Positions 1 through 10,373 of a stretch of 64,000 nt of DNA are shown piece by piece. Source of the stretch: Purpureocillium takamizusanense (lineage: Eukaryota; Ascomycota; Sordariomycetes; Hypocreales; Ophiocordycipitaceae). The notes below the pieces were generated by a model. The model saw nothing but the letters and a program-made list of their open reading frames with translations. It did not search any database and had not been told where the DNA came from. The stretch's first letter is position 1. Every line of letters begins with the position of its first letter. The position numbers and the translations under genes are program-made. The DNA is taken from positions 1,887,501 through 1,951,500 of the forward strand of contig NC_063074.1 in NCBI RefSeq assembly GCF_022605165.1. The letters run 5' to 3'.

Positions 1-1016
1 GTGAGGGCAACGAGGACTTCCAGGTCCTGCCCACGTACGGCGTGATCCCGCCCTTTACCACCGAGATGCCCTTCGACTACAGCGCCATCGTGCCCAACTT
101 CAACCCCATGATGCTGCTGCACGGCGAGCAGTACCTCGAGATCCGCCAGTGGCCGCTGCCGACGTCGGGGCGCCTCGTCTCGCGCGGCCGCCTCCTCGAG
201 GTGGTGGACAAGGGCAGCGCCGCGCTGGCCAAGAACGGCATCACCACGGTCATCGCCGAGACGGGCCAGGAGGTCTTCTACAACGAGATGACCGTCTTCC
301 TGCGCGGCTGCGGCGGCTTCGACGGCTCCAAGAAGGGCCAGGACCGCGGCCCCGCCACCGCCGCCAACGTGCCGCCCAAGCGCGCCCCGGACGTTGTCGT
401 CGAGAGCCAGACCACCGACGATCAGGCCGCCATCTACCGCCTCAGCGGCGACTACAAGTACGTCTGGACCCCTCCCTCACTCCCCCCTCCCTACTACTAC
501 CCCTGAAGGACCCACAGCGCTCGGGTAACGAAAGGGGACTTTCTTTTTTTATAAACCAATATGGGATATCGACTGACACACTTCCCGCAACAGCCCGCTG
601 CACATTGACCCTGCCTTTGCCAAGATGGGCGGCTTCAAGGCTCCCATCCTGCACGGCCTCTGCACCTTTGGCATCGCCGGCAAGGCCGTCTACGACCGGT
701 ATGGCTTCTCCCCCTACCCACAGCCCAACCCCGTTCCTAGAGCGTCCGTCCCTTGCCTCGGTCAGGTATTCCGTGAACAATGAAAAACACCGTCGTGCTA
801 ACCTACCTTTCTTCTTCCCCTCCCAAAAGCTTCGGCGCCTTCAAGAACATCAAGGTCCGCTTCGCCGGCCCCGTCATCCCCGGCCAGACCCTCGTCACCG
901 AGATGTGGCGCGAGGGCAGCCGCGTCGTCTTCCAGTCCAGGGTCAAGGAGACGGGCAAGCCCGCCATCGCGGGCGCCGCCGCGGAGCTCATGACGGACGA
1001 CAAGAGCAAGATGTAA
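1..1016 (+). CDS. Peroxisomal enoyl-CoA hydratase 2 (MaoC-like dehydratase), 5' end outside window
   Basis: Partial gene. Exons are <1..457, 594..698 and 830..1016, and 248 residues are visible. The first splice (donor GTACGT at 458, acceptor CAG ending 593) rebuilds [17 protein letters not shown], the hydratase 2 signature with its catalytic Asp and His in a hot-dog fold. A second hot-dog half ([12 protein letters not shown]) follows. The family hydrates trans-2-enoyl-CoA to (R)-3-hydroxyacyl-CoA in peroxisomal beta-oxidation. The protein ends in SKM, a permitted PTS1 tripeptide, which supports import into peroxisomes. Stand-alone fungal homologues run to about 300 residues, so some 50 are probably missing. 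The C-terminal domain of the multifunctional enzyme Fox2 is the main alternative, but no sterol-carrier or linker sequence is seen before the end. The gene is convergent with the RBR ligase gene downstream. Confidence 0.85.
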
Positions 1017-1508
1017 GCCAAAGAGAGCAAAAAAGTAAGTACAAAGGGAAAGAATGGTGGTGGAAAGGGCCAGAAGAGAGGAGCTTTGTGATTTTCGCAC
1101 TCCAAGAGCCCGCAAACTGAGAAAAGGAAGCATTCTGCCATGGGTCATGTATTATAATGATGTCTGTACTGTAAATGAAGTCCGCTGGGCTGCCATTGAG
1201 GCTACCCCCTTGTTACCTTATCCGACCTATGCCCGCCGTGCGAGATGGTAAAATGAATTTTATGAAAAACAAAACAATCGGTCGGCATGAGCCAAACAAA
1301 GGCCGGCCAGTCCGCGTACCACACCACTATTGTGTATACCATCTGAGGGAATATTCCGCGGCTGATATGAAAGAATTGTCCCGCTTCCCCGCTCCCAAAC
1401 GCCCAAGGCAAGTGAAACGCATAAAACAAGGTAAGCGACACAACGTAAGGATCGTACAGTGGTGAGGAGGACCCGAGGCGAGCAGCCTGCGCGCCGACTG
1501 ATGATGCC
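1017..1508. other. Convergent intergenic region, 3' UTRs
   Basis: About 490 bases between two convergent genes. It is locally A-rich (around 1250-1280), as expected for 3' UTRs. I see no coding or structured element. Confidence 0.6.
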
Positions 1509-3446
1509 TCAGGTGAAGAGCACCTCGACCAGAAAGTCGAGCATGTCTGGCAGCGTCGGCATGTGCCCACCCGACAGTATCCGCCCTACGCGGCGGTGTG
1601 AGCCGCTCGCCGCGACGCCCGTCTCCAGGTATGTCTTCTCCTGGCCCGATAGCTCGCGCTTCTCCGTCTCCTTCCAGCGGCGCTCGGCTTCGTCGCGGGC
1701 CTCCCGCAGCACCTCTTCCACATCCTCAGACTCCCACAGGTTGCAGCGGTCGCACTCCCGGCACGGCCGCGGGTCGCCGTCGGGGCGGAAGTGGTCGCAG
1801 AAGTGGCGGTAGCCCTCGTCGCCGAGGTCGGCGCGGCAGACGTAGCACATCTTGTATCCGCACGGGCAGGTCAGCTTGTTGCAGCCCGCGTTCTTGACGA
1901 ACGAGGTGTTGCATCGCGGGCACACACGCTTGACCGCCAGGCTCATGGCCTGTTCCACCTGCGTTCGCAGCGCCACGAGCGATGATTCGTGGCAGACATG
2001 AATATCCGTCCACGACTTGTGGCATGAGAGGCACGATGACCGCGCGCATCTGGGGTTCTGGCAATCGAACCGCAAGCCCCGACGCCGGCGGCAGTGCCTC
2101 GTGATGGCCCTTTTCCATTCTGTGGTAAGGCCGCCCCAGAGGGTGAGGTTGGTACTCAACACAACGCAGATGATCGTCGATGCGAAGACGAAGGGCATTC
2201 TGAGAATAAGAAACCCGGCGCAAATGATTAGAATAAACAGCTGGTAGGCGTTGCCAGCGCTCATGCGCAGTCGTGTCTCATGGGTCGGCATGTAGATGTC
2301 GTCAATTTCAGCGTAGTTGCAAAACGGGCAATGTATCAGCGGAATTTTGGATGCGACGAGGCTGTGCTCTGCCAGCCGCTGGTCTAGCCGGTGAAGCAAA
2401 TCTGCGCCCGACTTGTCATTCATCAGAGCCCGGTGTATGTGGTCGGCCGGGACGTGGCCGGTGCACTCGTTGCCGTCGACGGCTAGGCACTTGAGCGTGC
2501 CCGTCTCCGTGTTGATGCTGAGCCAGCCCTGGCCGAACAGGGCTTCCTTGATGGAATGCTGCACGCAGCGGAAGCAGATCATGTGCCCGCCCTTGCTGCA
2601 GCTTGTGAACTCCTCGAATGTGCTCGTCACGAAGCAGCAGGAACACTCGTGCGTTGCGTTGACCTCTTCGGCTTCACGGTTGTTCAACCGCGCCGCCAGG
2701 TCACGGTCGGCGGCCTCTCTGTCCACACGGAGCCGGTCTTTCAGTGGCCGTACGAGGGCATTGTACAGTTCGCGATCGAGCTCGGCATTGCCCGTGGTGC
2801 GGATCGTGGGTATGATAGACCCCTGGCCGGTCGAGCGCCACACGACGAGCGGATGGTTCTCGGCGGAGTCTCCGCCGGTCCCCGTCACCGCCCTCCGGCG
2901 TAGAATCAGCGATGATATCGTAAAGCGCCACGACTTGGAAGACAGCGAGACGAGGGTCCGCCGGGCATCGAGATAGGAGTGGTTCGACTCGGCGAGGACG
3001 GCGTTGATGGTGGCCCTCGGTAGGCCTCGAAACTCTTGCCAGGCGAGGGCGCGAACGGCCTTGATGTACTCTTGGCTTCGGAAGACGTCTGCCCTTTGGA
3101 CGCCATGCGCGCCCTGGCCGTCGGCCTCTATCGCCCTCCAGCGGCCCTTGACCCAGGCAACGCGGTTCTTCAGCAACGCGTCAGCGACAAGGGCCAGCCT
3201 CGACTCGCCGTCAAAGCTGGACAGCAGCTCGCGGAACACCTCGATCTGTATGTCGGGGAAGACGGCGGCCAGCGCCTCGAGGCTGTTGTTGAGGTCGCGC
3301 AGGTTGGGGCGCTCGGGGGGGGTGCACGGGAGCTGCGCCTCGTCGTGGATGAACTCGGGCTGCAGGTCGTGCGCCTCGATGCCGCTCGTCTTGGAGCGGC
3401 TAGACGACGGCCTGTCGCCCGAGCTGAGCAGGCCAGAAAACACCAT
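1509..3446 (-). CDS. RNF216/TRIAD3-like RBR E3 ubiquitin ligase with a membrane insert in the IBR
   Basis: Single-exon gene, 645 residues. Residues 50-95 and about 125-170 look like CUE/UBA-type helical modules (AAVFPDIQIEVFRELL). RING1 covers about 268-330. The IBR begins with CPFC (373-376) and resumes at CQNPRC (462-467) and CLSC (472-475). RING2 runs from CPRC (509-512) to HFC (548-550), with the expected catalytic Cys522 in GCNKLTC. The segment after RING2, with PCRECDRCNLW, closely resembles RNF216. RBR ligases pass ubiquitin through that cysteine to a substrate. Between the first and second cysteine pairs of the IBR lie about 85 extra residues containing two hydrophobic stretches (about 400-418 and 419-437), so the ligase may be membrane-bound. 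The start is the first ATG before the CUE-like region. The leader contains a C43 tract, read as G43 on the plus strand. Confidence 0.88.
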   Translation of the reverse strand: MVFSGLLSSGDRPSSSRSKTSGIEAHDLQPEFIHDEAQLPCTPPERPNLRDLNNSLEALAAVFPDIQIEVFRELLSSFDGESRLALVADALLKNRVAWVKGRWRAIEADGQGAHGVQRADVFRSQEYIKAVRALAWQEFRGLPRATINAVLAESNHSYLDARRTLVSLSSKSWRFTISSLILRRRAVTGTGGDSAENHPLVVWRSTGQGSIIPTIRTTGNAELDRELYNALVRPLKDRLRVDREAADRDLAARLNNREAEEVNATHECSCCFVTSTFEEFTSCSKGGHMICFRCVQHSIKEALFGQGWLSINTETGTLKCLAVDGNECTGHVPADHIHRALMNDKSGADLLHRLDQRLAEHSLVASKIPLIHCPFCNYAEIDDIYMPTHETRLRMSAGNAYQLFILIICAGFLILRMPFVFASTIICVVLSTNLTLWGGLTTEWKRAITRHCRRRRGLRFDCQNPRCARSSCLSCHKSWTDIHVCHESSLVALRTQVEQAMSLAVKRVCPRCNTSFVKNAGCNKLTCPCGYKMCYVCRADLGDEGYRHFCDHFRPDGDPRPCRECDRCNLWESEDVEEVLREARDEAERRWKETEKRELSGQEKTYLETGVAASGSHRRVGRILSGGHMPTLPDMLDFLVEVLFT

Positions 3447-3518
3447 GGCGGGTGCTCATACTGGGACGGAGGATCGCGTGTCGCGGGTGTGAGCGTCGAT
3501 GGGGATGTTGGATGTTGG

Positions 3519-3520
<2 letters not shown>

Positions 3521-3563
<43 letters not shown>
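3521..3563. repeat. Uninterrupted G43 homopolymer
   Basis: Forty-three consecutive G on the plus strand, 75-117 bases upstream of the RBR ligase ATG, hence a C43 run in that gene's sense strand and probable leader. It is by far the longest homopolymer in the window. It can form G-quadruplexes and should be highly mutable. The true length may differ from the assembly. Confidence 0.95.
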
Positions 3564-5320
3564 CTGTCTGTGTGCGCGTCGTCGGATTTCTTTTGGCAGA
3601 GTGAGGAGTGCGACAAGTCGACCGGCGTGCCTCTTTGGGGGTTTGCAGGCAGGTGATGTGCATAATTGTACTAACGGTACAGTGATTGCGTGTACGTACC
3701 CGCTGTGAAGAAGTCGGGTGGTGGGGTCCGCCGACCCTGGCGCAGGAGGGGGAAGGAGTGAGCGTGTTGAACACTAACAACAAACATGCGGACAAGTAAT
3801 TCGTACGTAAACTCTTGCAGATGGCCACAAGACCACAAATAGGTAGCTACGTAGATCGTATGGCGCCCCCTTGATTCGTAACGTGTTGCCGAGTAGGTAG
3901 GTATTTGGACGCGCCGGCTCTACGTACTTCGTAGCAGCCGTTGAGAAAGCTGGCGGCGGTAGCAGTTGGCATGAGATGCCCGTTGAGGAGCCCCGCCTCC
4001 AGGGTCCAACTTGCAAGGCTTGCCACCTGTGGCTGCGACTTGCAATGGCGTACGGCCGGCGGAACGTTTACAGCGCTACTAAGTCCATTGCATGGCCCGT
4101 GATCTCGGCTTCGTTTTCGAGCGTTGCCAGCCACTAATGTGCGCGCCATACCTTCAATGCTATGCATTGCTTTCTACCAGCTATCTCTCCAAGGAGATCG
4201 GCCAAAGTGACAAGCACATGCTCCTCAAGGGCTGGAAGTTGCCTATGAGTCTTGTCTTTCCCTCAACTTTCTGTAAGCAACGTCATTGTATGCAAGCAAC
4301 ATCGCGTTCTACAGCATTGCCGACGCAACAATCTCGATAATTGCGAGCCGGCAGCGTACGAGTTCGAGTCGACGATAAGGGGCATATATCTGCTGTAGTA
4401 TCGAGCGCGAGGACAAGCGACTTTGCAGACTCGGTGGCGACCGCGCCCTGCCCAAGCTGGCGCGGCGCAACAAGGGCGCCAGATAGCCAGACCATCCGGC
4501 TATGAGGGTTGAGTAACGCAAATTTGCCTCAACGGGCGGGCTGATGATTTTTGAGGGATCGGAGCCAGACTCTAGGCGCACTACATGATCCTCATCATAG
4601 GCGTTGTGATTCTCACGTTTGGCGTGGTGTCGTGACAATGCCATTTCGCCAGCATATGGAAATAGCTGGCGAGTCTTTTCACGTGCATACCTGTGCCTCG
4701 CGCCACATGTGGCTTCGCTTGCCTCAAGTCAACTGTGTTTGCATCGTTGCACGAATATTTCGAGTCAGGGTGACCCTCATGAATTGACTTGGTTCTTGGC
4801 TGCCGTGTTCACGAATGTTGAGCGCGACCAATTGAAGAGAACGCCGACCTTGGCTTCGACACAAGGCGATATGGTATGTACGAAGTAGCGGACGCCAACT
4901 CCAGAGTGAGCATTGGAGACTTTGTACGACGGTTCGGCAGCTCGCGTGAGGTGGTGGATGGACCATGGATGGATGAGTGGCTGGAGCGGTTGGCAGTTTG
5001 GCATCAAGTGCCGAAGAAGTGTCCCAGGGTGGGGAGCGACAGGGGGTGGACTCGTGCAACGCAGGGGCAGAACCCATTGGAACGATGTCCCCCCGCCCAC
5101 TGGCTGGCAGTCGGTGCTGTTGGAGGCGTGTGCGGGCATTCTGTTCAAGCCGTTGTTGAAGGTCGACAGGGAGCACATTGCACAACAGCCCAACGGGGTA
5201 GGCACGTACCTTGCTTGACCTGCGGGCGTCAGTGGCTCTCGCTGGCAGCTGGCGGGCTGCAGGGGCATCGCCCTCCAGCTGCGCGGGTGCCCCACTCCAT
5301 CCATTGCGGACGGGGTGTAA
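3564..5320. other. Divergent promoter region of RBR ligase and SAP-RRM gene
   Basis: Non-coding between two divergent genes. It contains isolated palindromes TACTTCGTA (3925-3933) and TACGAAGTA (4879-4887), and GTAGGTAGGTA near 3893. Open frames here are short, overlap on both strands and resemble no family. Confidence 0.55.
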
Positions 5321-5430
5321 GTTTAGTTAGTACCTTACCTACTAGGTAGGTAGCGGAGTACAGGTAGCACAGTAGGTACCAAGTTACAGAGGGTGTAGTA
5401 AGTAGTTAGGTACTAACTAATTGTAGGTGG
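5321..5430. repeat. Cluster of TAGGTA/TACCTA motifs
   Basis: About 110 bases made almost entirely of overlapping GTTAGTAC, TTACCTAC, TAGGTAGGTA, GTAGGTACC and TTAGGTACTAAC units. It lies about 500 bases upstream of the SAP-RRM start. The same motif family recurs across the window's gene-free DNA. Confidence 0.8.
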
Positions 5431-5921
5431 TGTTGTGCCAATGGATTGGATGCCCCTCCATCCCTCCAATCCATCCATCCACACCTCTCAGAACGTCGGC
5501 CCAGCTTTTTTTTGACGCGGTCCCTCGCCCGTGCTGTTTTGGTTTGTTTCTCCCGTCTACATCAACATCGCAAACCTCGCCTTCACAACCTCGCACAACT
5601 CCTCCCGTCCCGCACCCTCAAACCGCACGCCTTTCCACGTCGACACAGGTCCCTCATCGTCAAGGTACTCTTTCCGCTCTGCACTATCGTTTATTTTACC
5701 TCGAACCTCCGCCACAGAGTTTCAACTCGACGGAAGCTCGACGACGCTCGTTTCCGGTTGACGCATCGTTTCCGTATGTCCCCCAGCCAAAAATTCGCAG
5801 TCATGGCGTGTGTAATTCCGCCTCGTGCTCATCCCACAAACCACAGGGCCTCTTCCGATTTTCTGGACTGTTGTCGTCGAGTCTTTGCCTGCTTGGCCTC
5901 GACTTCGCACCAGCTATCGCT

Positions 5922-7613
5922 ATGGCCGCCTGGGCGACCTTCAAGGTCGTCGATCTCAAGGCCGAGCTTAAGCGCCGCGGTCTTCCACAGGGTGGTCTCA
6001 AGGCTGAGCTCGTTGCCCGTCTCGAAGCTGCTGACCAGGAGGCTGCTTCCCCTACGGAGCCAGCCCATCCCGACGACGCTGGACATTTGTCTCATGAACT
6101 CGATGCCCAGAATGAAGACGCCAGAGAGCTAGAGGCAGTTCAGAAAGAGCCTGAAAATACTCCTCAACAAACAGATGATCAGCCCATCGAGGCCGCCATC
6201 CCCCCACCCACCCCCATCAGCGAGCCTGATCCTGTGGTTGCCTCTGGTGAAGCGCTCCGCGATACCGAGGAGGAAGCAAACCAGAAGCCAGATCATGAGA
6301 GCTACGAAATGCATGGAGCTCTTGCACCCGAGTCTTCCGTCCCACTGTCAGACACTGCAGCCGCTTCCAGTCTTTCTCCTGGCGTGGATGCCCCCATGAA
6401 CGACTGGGTCCCTGAGGGAAATGCCGAGGACCTCAAGCGCAAGAGACGCTCCGAAAGCCCCACCCCCAAGGAGATGGACGCGAAGCGAAAGCGAGCCCAG
6501 GATGTCGCGCATGACGGCGACCAGCCCTCGGTTGCTGACCCCGACGCGTCATTTCCTGAAAAAACTCACGCCCAGCCGAGCCTCGACAACGAGAACGTCG
6601 CAGCCAGTGACGGTGGCGTCAACGACGAAGCCTCATCAGAAGCCTCGCAGCCGAATGTGGCCCCATCTATGCACGCCAACACTCGTGCCATTTACATCAA
6701 CAACCTCATGCGACCCATGAGAGAGACTGACCTCCACGATCATCTGCTTAACCTTGAGCAGCCTGCAGGAGGCCAGCGCAACGACGACGCCATCTCTAGC
6801 CTCTACGTCGACAGCATCCGCACGCACGCGTTTGTTGTTTTCGAGTCTGCATCGTCAGCCGGTCGCGTCCGTCGCCGTTTGCACGGTCGTGTCTGGCCCC
6901 TGGAGAGCAATAGAAAGGCTCTCTTTGTAGACTTCGTCCCCGAGGGCAAGGTCGATGGCTGGATTCAAACCGAACAGGACGGCAACAATAGACGTCAAGT
7001 GGGCCAACGCTGGGAGGTGGTCTACGAAAGGGTGGGAGACGCACTGACTGCCGAAGCATTTCTTCGCTCCACATCCGTTACTGGTTCCTCCTCAGCGACG
7101 CATGGCGTCCGCGCACAGCCACCGCAGGCACAGCAGGCGCAGCAGGCGCCGCAGCAGGCGCCGCAGGGTGTCGTGGGAGCTCCGACTGGACCTCGTGGCC
7201 ATCGCCCTCCAAACGCTCACCCAAACACCCAGCACCCACCTCCTAACGCAGGTCCTGCTCCTGGACCTTCTCCCTACAATGGTGGGAACCGTACCATCGA
7301 GCAACCGTGGGTTTCTTTCCGCGAGGTGCCTCCGTCACTGGCGGATCGGCGTCTCGACTGCATGCTCCGCTACCTTGATTTTGATGTCCACCTCGGACCC
7401 GACCGGGAGATTAACCGTTATTCTTTCCAGGGCGGCGACGTCTTCGTCGACCGCGGCAGAGAGAACTTTGCTGGCATCCGTCCTCCCCACCGTCAGCAGG
7501 CCATGGACCGTAGCCGCGGAGGCCGAGGCGGTGGTCGTGGTCGCGGCCGCGGCCGCGGCGCGCCTCGGGGCGGTCCATACGGCTTTGGACGTGATCGCTA
7601 CGTCCCTTATTAA
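5922..7613 (+). CDS. SAP domain and RRM protein, acinus-like, with RGG tail
   Basis: Single coding exon, 563 residues. The start is the ATG at 5922 because the SAP domain begins at once (VVDLKAELKRRGLPQGG, residues 8-24, then AELVARL). The frame stays open upstream to 5427, but that stretch reads like a leader. Residues about 40-230 are acidic and low-complexity. An RRM covers about 253-350 (AIYINNLMRPMRETDL, then HAFVVF and LFVDFVPEGKVDGWI). Its layout matches the RRM of acinus, a partner of the exon-junction complex with roles in splicing and chromatin. Gln/Ala/Pro-rich sequence follows, then a conserved-looking block (EQPWVSFREVPPSLADRR), and an Arg-Gly tail (about 525-555). The canonical acinus RSB motif that binds RNPS1-SAP18 is not obvious, so the assignment rests on SAP plus RRM. 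A leader intron from about 5774 to 5846 (GTATGT to CAG) is possible and would remove an upstream ATG. Confidence 0.78.
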   Translation: MAAWATFKVVDLKAELKRRGLPQGGLKAELVARLEAADQEAASPTEPAHPDDAGHLSHELDAQNEDARELEAVQKEPENTPQQTDDQPIEAAIPPPTPISEPDPVVASGEALRDTEEEANQKPDHESYEMHGALAPESSVPLSDTAAASSLSPGVDAPMNDWVPEGNAEDLKRKRRSESPTPKEMDAKRKRAQDVAHDGDQPSVADPDASFPEKTHAQPSLDNENVAASDGGVNDEASSEASQPNVAPSMHANTRAIYINNLMRPMRETDLHDHLLNLEQPAGGQRNDDAISSLYVDSIRTHAFVVFESASSAGRVRRRLHGRVWPLESNRKALFVDFVPEGKVDGWIQTEQDGNNRRQVGQRWEVVYERVGDALTAEAFLRSTSVTGSSSATHGVRAQPPQAQQAQQAPQQAPQGVVGAPTGPRGHRPPNAHPNTQHPPPNAGPAPGPSPYNGGNRTIEQPWVSFREVPPSLADRRLDCMLRYLDFDVHLGPDREINRYSFQGGDVFVDRGRENFAGIRPPHRQQAMDRSRGGRGGGRGRGRGRGAPRGGPYGFGRDRYVPY

Positions 7614-8797
7614 TTCCACGAACTGCCGATATCTGCCCGGGGTGTGAGGGCATGATTGCGAAGACGAGAGTGTTTGAGTATTGAGTTTGGCAGCCCCCAC
7701 TAGCCCACAATGAGGCTTTGCAACAGTTGCATGGCTTCATCGTTGCAATTTGCATGTACGGCTCTCTTGACCGGCTATCGCGATGGCGCCTTCCGCCACG
7801 CAAGGCCAGACAGACAAGTCGACAAGACCAAAGCGCGACGAAAGAGGAACACATTCAACACGAAATTTGACACACAGGGGTCGAGGATGACGACTTTTGA
7901 TGCTCAATGATACCCAAGGGATGACACGGCGTTTACCGGGAAACGATTTGTCTGACCCACGCCTGCTACGGCTGAGCGACATATGTCGGAATTTATTGCA
8001 ACTTTTCAGAAGTCCCGCAGCTGCGCTACTTGATGGCGCTCGATCCCAGCCGGGAACAGAGCTGCACCAGAATGCGGACCATGCAACTGGCGATTGACCC
8101 GCCATGATCTTTCCACGATCAACGCATGGACAAGGCGTTCTCGTGAGGACATGTGGAAGGGGAAGACTTTTGGTGGCGGAGGAGTTGAACGGAGGGGTAG
8201 GCCGGTTTGTTTGGGCCACGGCGCCTCTGCAACTGCGTTCAGACAATGAATGAGGAGGCGGCCGACGCGAGATGGGATGGCTCGAGTTGGGATGGCGCGA
8301 CCTGAAGCGGATCTGAAGGTTGGTTGGACATGTGCGAAACTTTTGACATGTTTGGATGGATGGACGACTGGACTAGTAGTGGTCATCCCTGGACTAGTTG
8401 GTTTCGACGGATCTGGCGGCAACGCCCATCCTAGCCAGCGCCTCGCCTCTTGCATCACCCTGTAGAATAGAAATACAACCCTGTAGAGTACACCGGATGA
8501 CTGACCTGCTCCCCTGGACGGCCACGTTCCACTTGAAGAAGGGACGGGGATTGGGTTCATTGGGTTGAGTGAGTGTGCAACAAGATGGCAAAGATCCAAG
8601 TCCATTGCACTACTAGACTACAAAAAGCTCCAGAGAATACGTGTAGCACAATCATTCTTTTGTCATGGTCTCTTTCAAACGGACCTCCCGCAACTTATAT
8701 CAACCTGAATATCCCATCCGAATCCCGTGTCGCAGACGCCACCGGACCCAAACAACATGTATCAACATCGCGCCGGGGCCTCTTCGTCAGCACGCTA
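7614..8797. other. Convergent intergenic region
   Basis: About 1.2 kb between convergent gene ends. No family-like frame, no repeat cluster and no RNA gene seen. Presumably 3' UTRs and terminators of both neighbours. Confidence 0.5.
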
Positions 8798-10295
8798 TTA
8801 CGCAGCGCTGGCAAGGGGCGTGGGCTCAACACCGACGCGCTCCTTGCTCAGAATGTCCAAGACAAACTGGCTGGGTCGGTTGTCCTTGTAGATCTTCTGG
8901 GCGTCCTTGGCCAGCTGGACGTTCTGCAGGTACTTATCAAATAGGTACGCGCTGTCCATGGGGCCGCCCTTGGCTTCGGGGTGGAACTGGGTCGAAAAGA
9001 TGGGTCGGGTCTTGTGCATCATGCCTGATTATAACCTCGTCAGCCTCTTAACCCATCAAATGTTGACGATGGAAACCTACCTTCGTTGCTACCGTCATTG
9101 AGGTTGACAAAGTATTCCTTGAACTCGCTGGGTAGGGTGCTAGCGTCAACAGCGTAGCCGTGGTTCTGGCTAGTAATGTGGCATTGGCCCGTGGTCAAGT
9201 CGAGGGCAGGGATGTTGTGAGCCCGGTTGCCGTATTTCAGTTTGATGGTGCGAGCGCCGACAGCCAGGGCCAGAAGCTGGTGGCCCAGGCAGATGCCCAT
9301 GATGGGGATAGACGATGTCTCCATGAGGCGGGCAAGGTTGAACACAGTCTCCTGGCAGTGAGTCGGGTCACCAGGGCCGTTAGAGATGAAAACGCCGTCA
9401 AAGTGCTGGGCGACCTTGTGGATAGGGTAGTTGTAAGGGAACACGGTCACCGAGGCGCCACGGTTAACGAGGCTGCGCAGAATATTCTCCTTGACACCGC
9501 AATCGAGGAGGGCAATGTGGAAAGCAGCGCCGGGAGACTCGACAACAAAGGGAGCCTTGGTGCTTACGCGCTTGACGAGGTTGATCTGGCCGGGGTCGAG
9601 GAAGCTCTCATCCTCGTCAGCGTCGTAGTCCTCGCCAATGGAGATCCTAGCAAGGGAGGAGCCCTGCTCGCGGAGGTAGGTGACGATGGCGCGAGTGTCG
9701 ACGCCAGAAATGGCCGGGACACCCTCACGGGCACACCAATTGCCCAGGCTCTCAACGGCGGTCCAGTGGCTGTAGTCGAGGGCCACGTCGGAGACCACGA
9801 TGCCGGCACACTGAATATGGGGGGACTCGAAGTATTTGAGGAGGTTGAAGTGGTCTCGCTCGCTCGAGGGAACGCCGTAGTTGCCAATGAGCGGCTGCGT
9901 AAATACGAGGATCTGGCCTCGGTATGAGGGGTCGGTCATGGACTCAGGGTATCCGACTAGAGAGGTGGTGAAGACAGCCTCGCCCGAGATGTTGGAGTCG
10001 GCACCGAAGGCCTTGCCCTTGAAAACGGGTCCATCCTGCGCGAGAAGCCGTCAGCAAATGGTAGAGCGCAGGCGAGGCATGGGGTAGATAAACGTACTCG
10101 AATGGTGAGGGTGGCAGGTGCCGAGGCTACGGGGGCCGTAGCTCGCACGCCCTTGAAGCCGATCTTCCTGCCGGTGCTTCCAACGGGAGCAGCCTGCTGG
10201 GACAGGAATCGAATGCCGAAGGCGGCGGGATGGGCGCTCAGCGCGGCGGGCTTAGCCGCCGGTTTGGCGAGTGTGATTGCCAGCCGGGAAAACAT
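8798..10295 (-). CDS. arg-2: Arginine-specific carbamoyl-phosphate synthase, small (glutaminase) subunit, mitochondrial
   Basis: Exons on the minus strand are 10295..10098, 10035..9081 and 9024..8798, giving 459 residues, close to the usual fungal length. The N-terminus (residues 1-45: [15 protein letters not shown], rich in Ala, Arg and Ser without acids) fits a mitochondrial presequence. The CPSase small-chain domain follows from about residue 67, then a class I amidotransferase domain with GICLGHQ (nucleophile Cys315) and FHPEA (His399, Glu401). It hydrolyses glutamine and passes ammonia to the large subunit for carbamoyl phosphate used in arginine synthesis. Both introns have good signals (GTACGT and GTAGGT donors, TGCTGACGGC and GGCTGACGAG branch points). 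A 24-codon arginine attenuator peptide uORF lies in the leader, ending 78 bases before this ATG, so translation is expected to fall when arginine is plentiful. Confidence 0.96.
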
Positions 10296-10373
10296 GGCAA
10301 TCGTTTGGTGTTTGCAATTACGTTGTGTTGATGCGAGATAAGAGAAGCGGGCTGGAGATAGGCAGAGCTGTCT

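Noticed and set aside
42..44. Start of the first gene at the GTG codon at 42.
   Set aside because: The frame is open to the left edge with conserved sequence ([12 protein letters not shown]), so the gene is simply cut by the window.
4361..4375. AGTTCGAGTCGAC, similar to a tRNA B box.
   Set aside because: No matching A box, acceptor stem or anticodon arm can be drawn around it. The same holds for GGTTCGAAAT near 32591.
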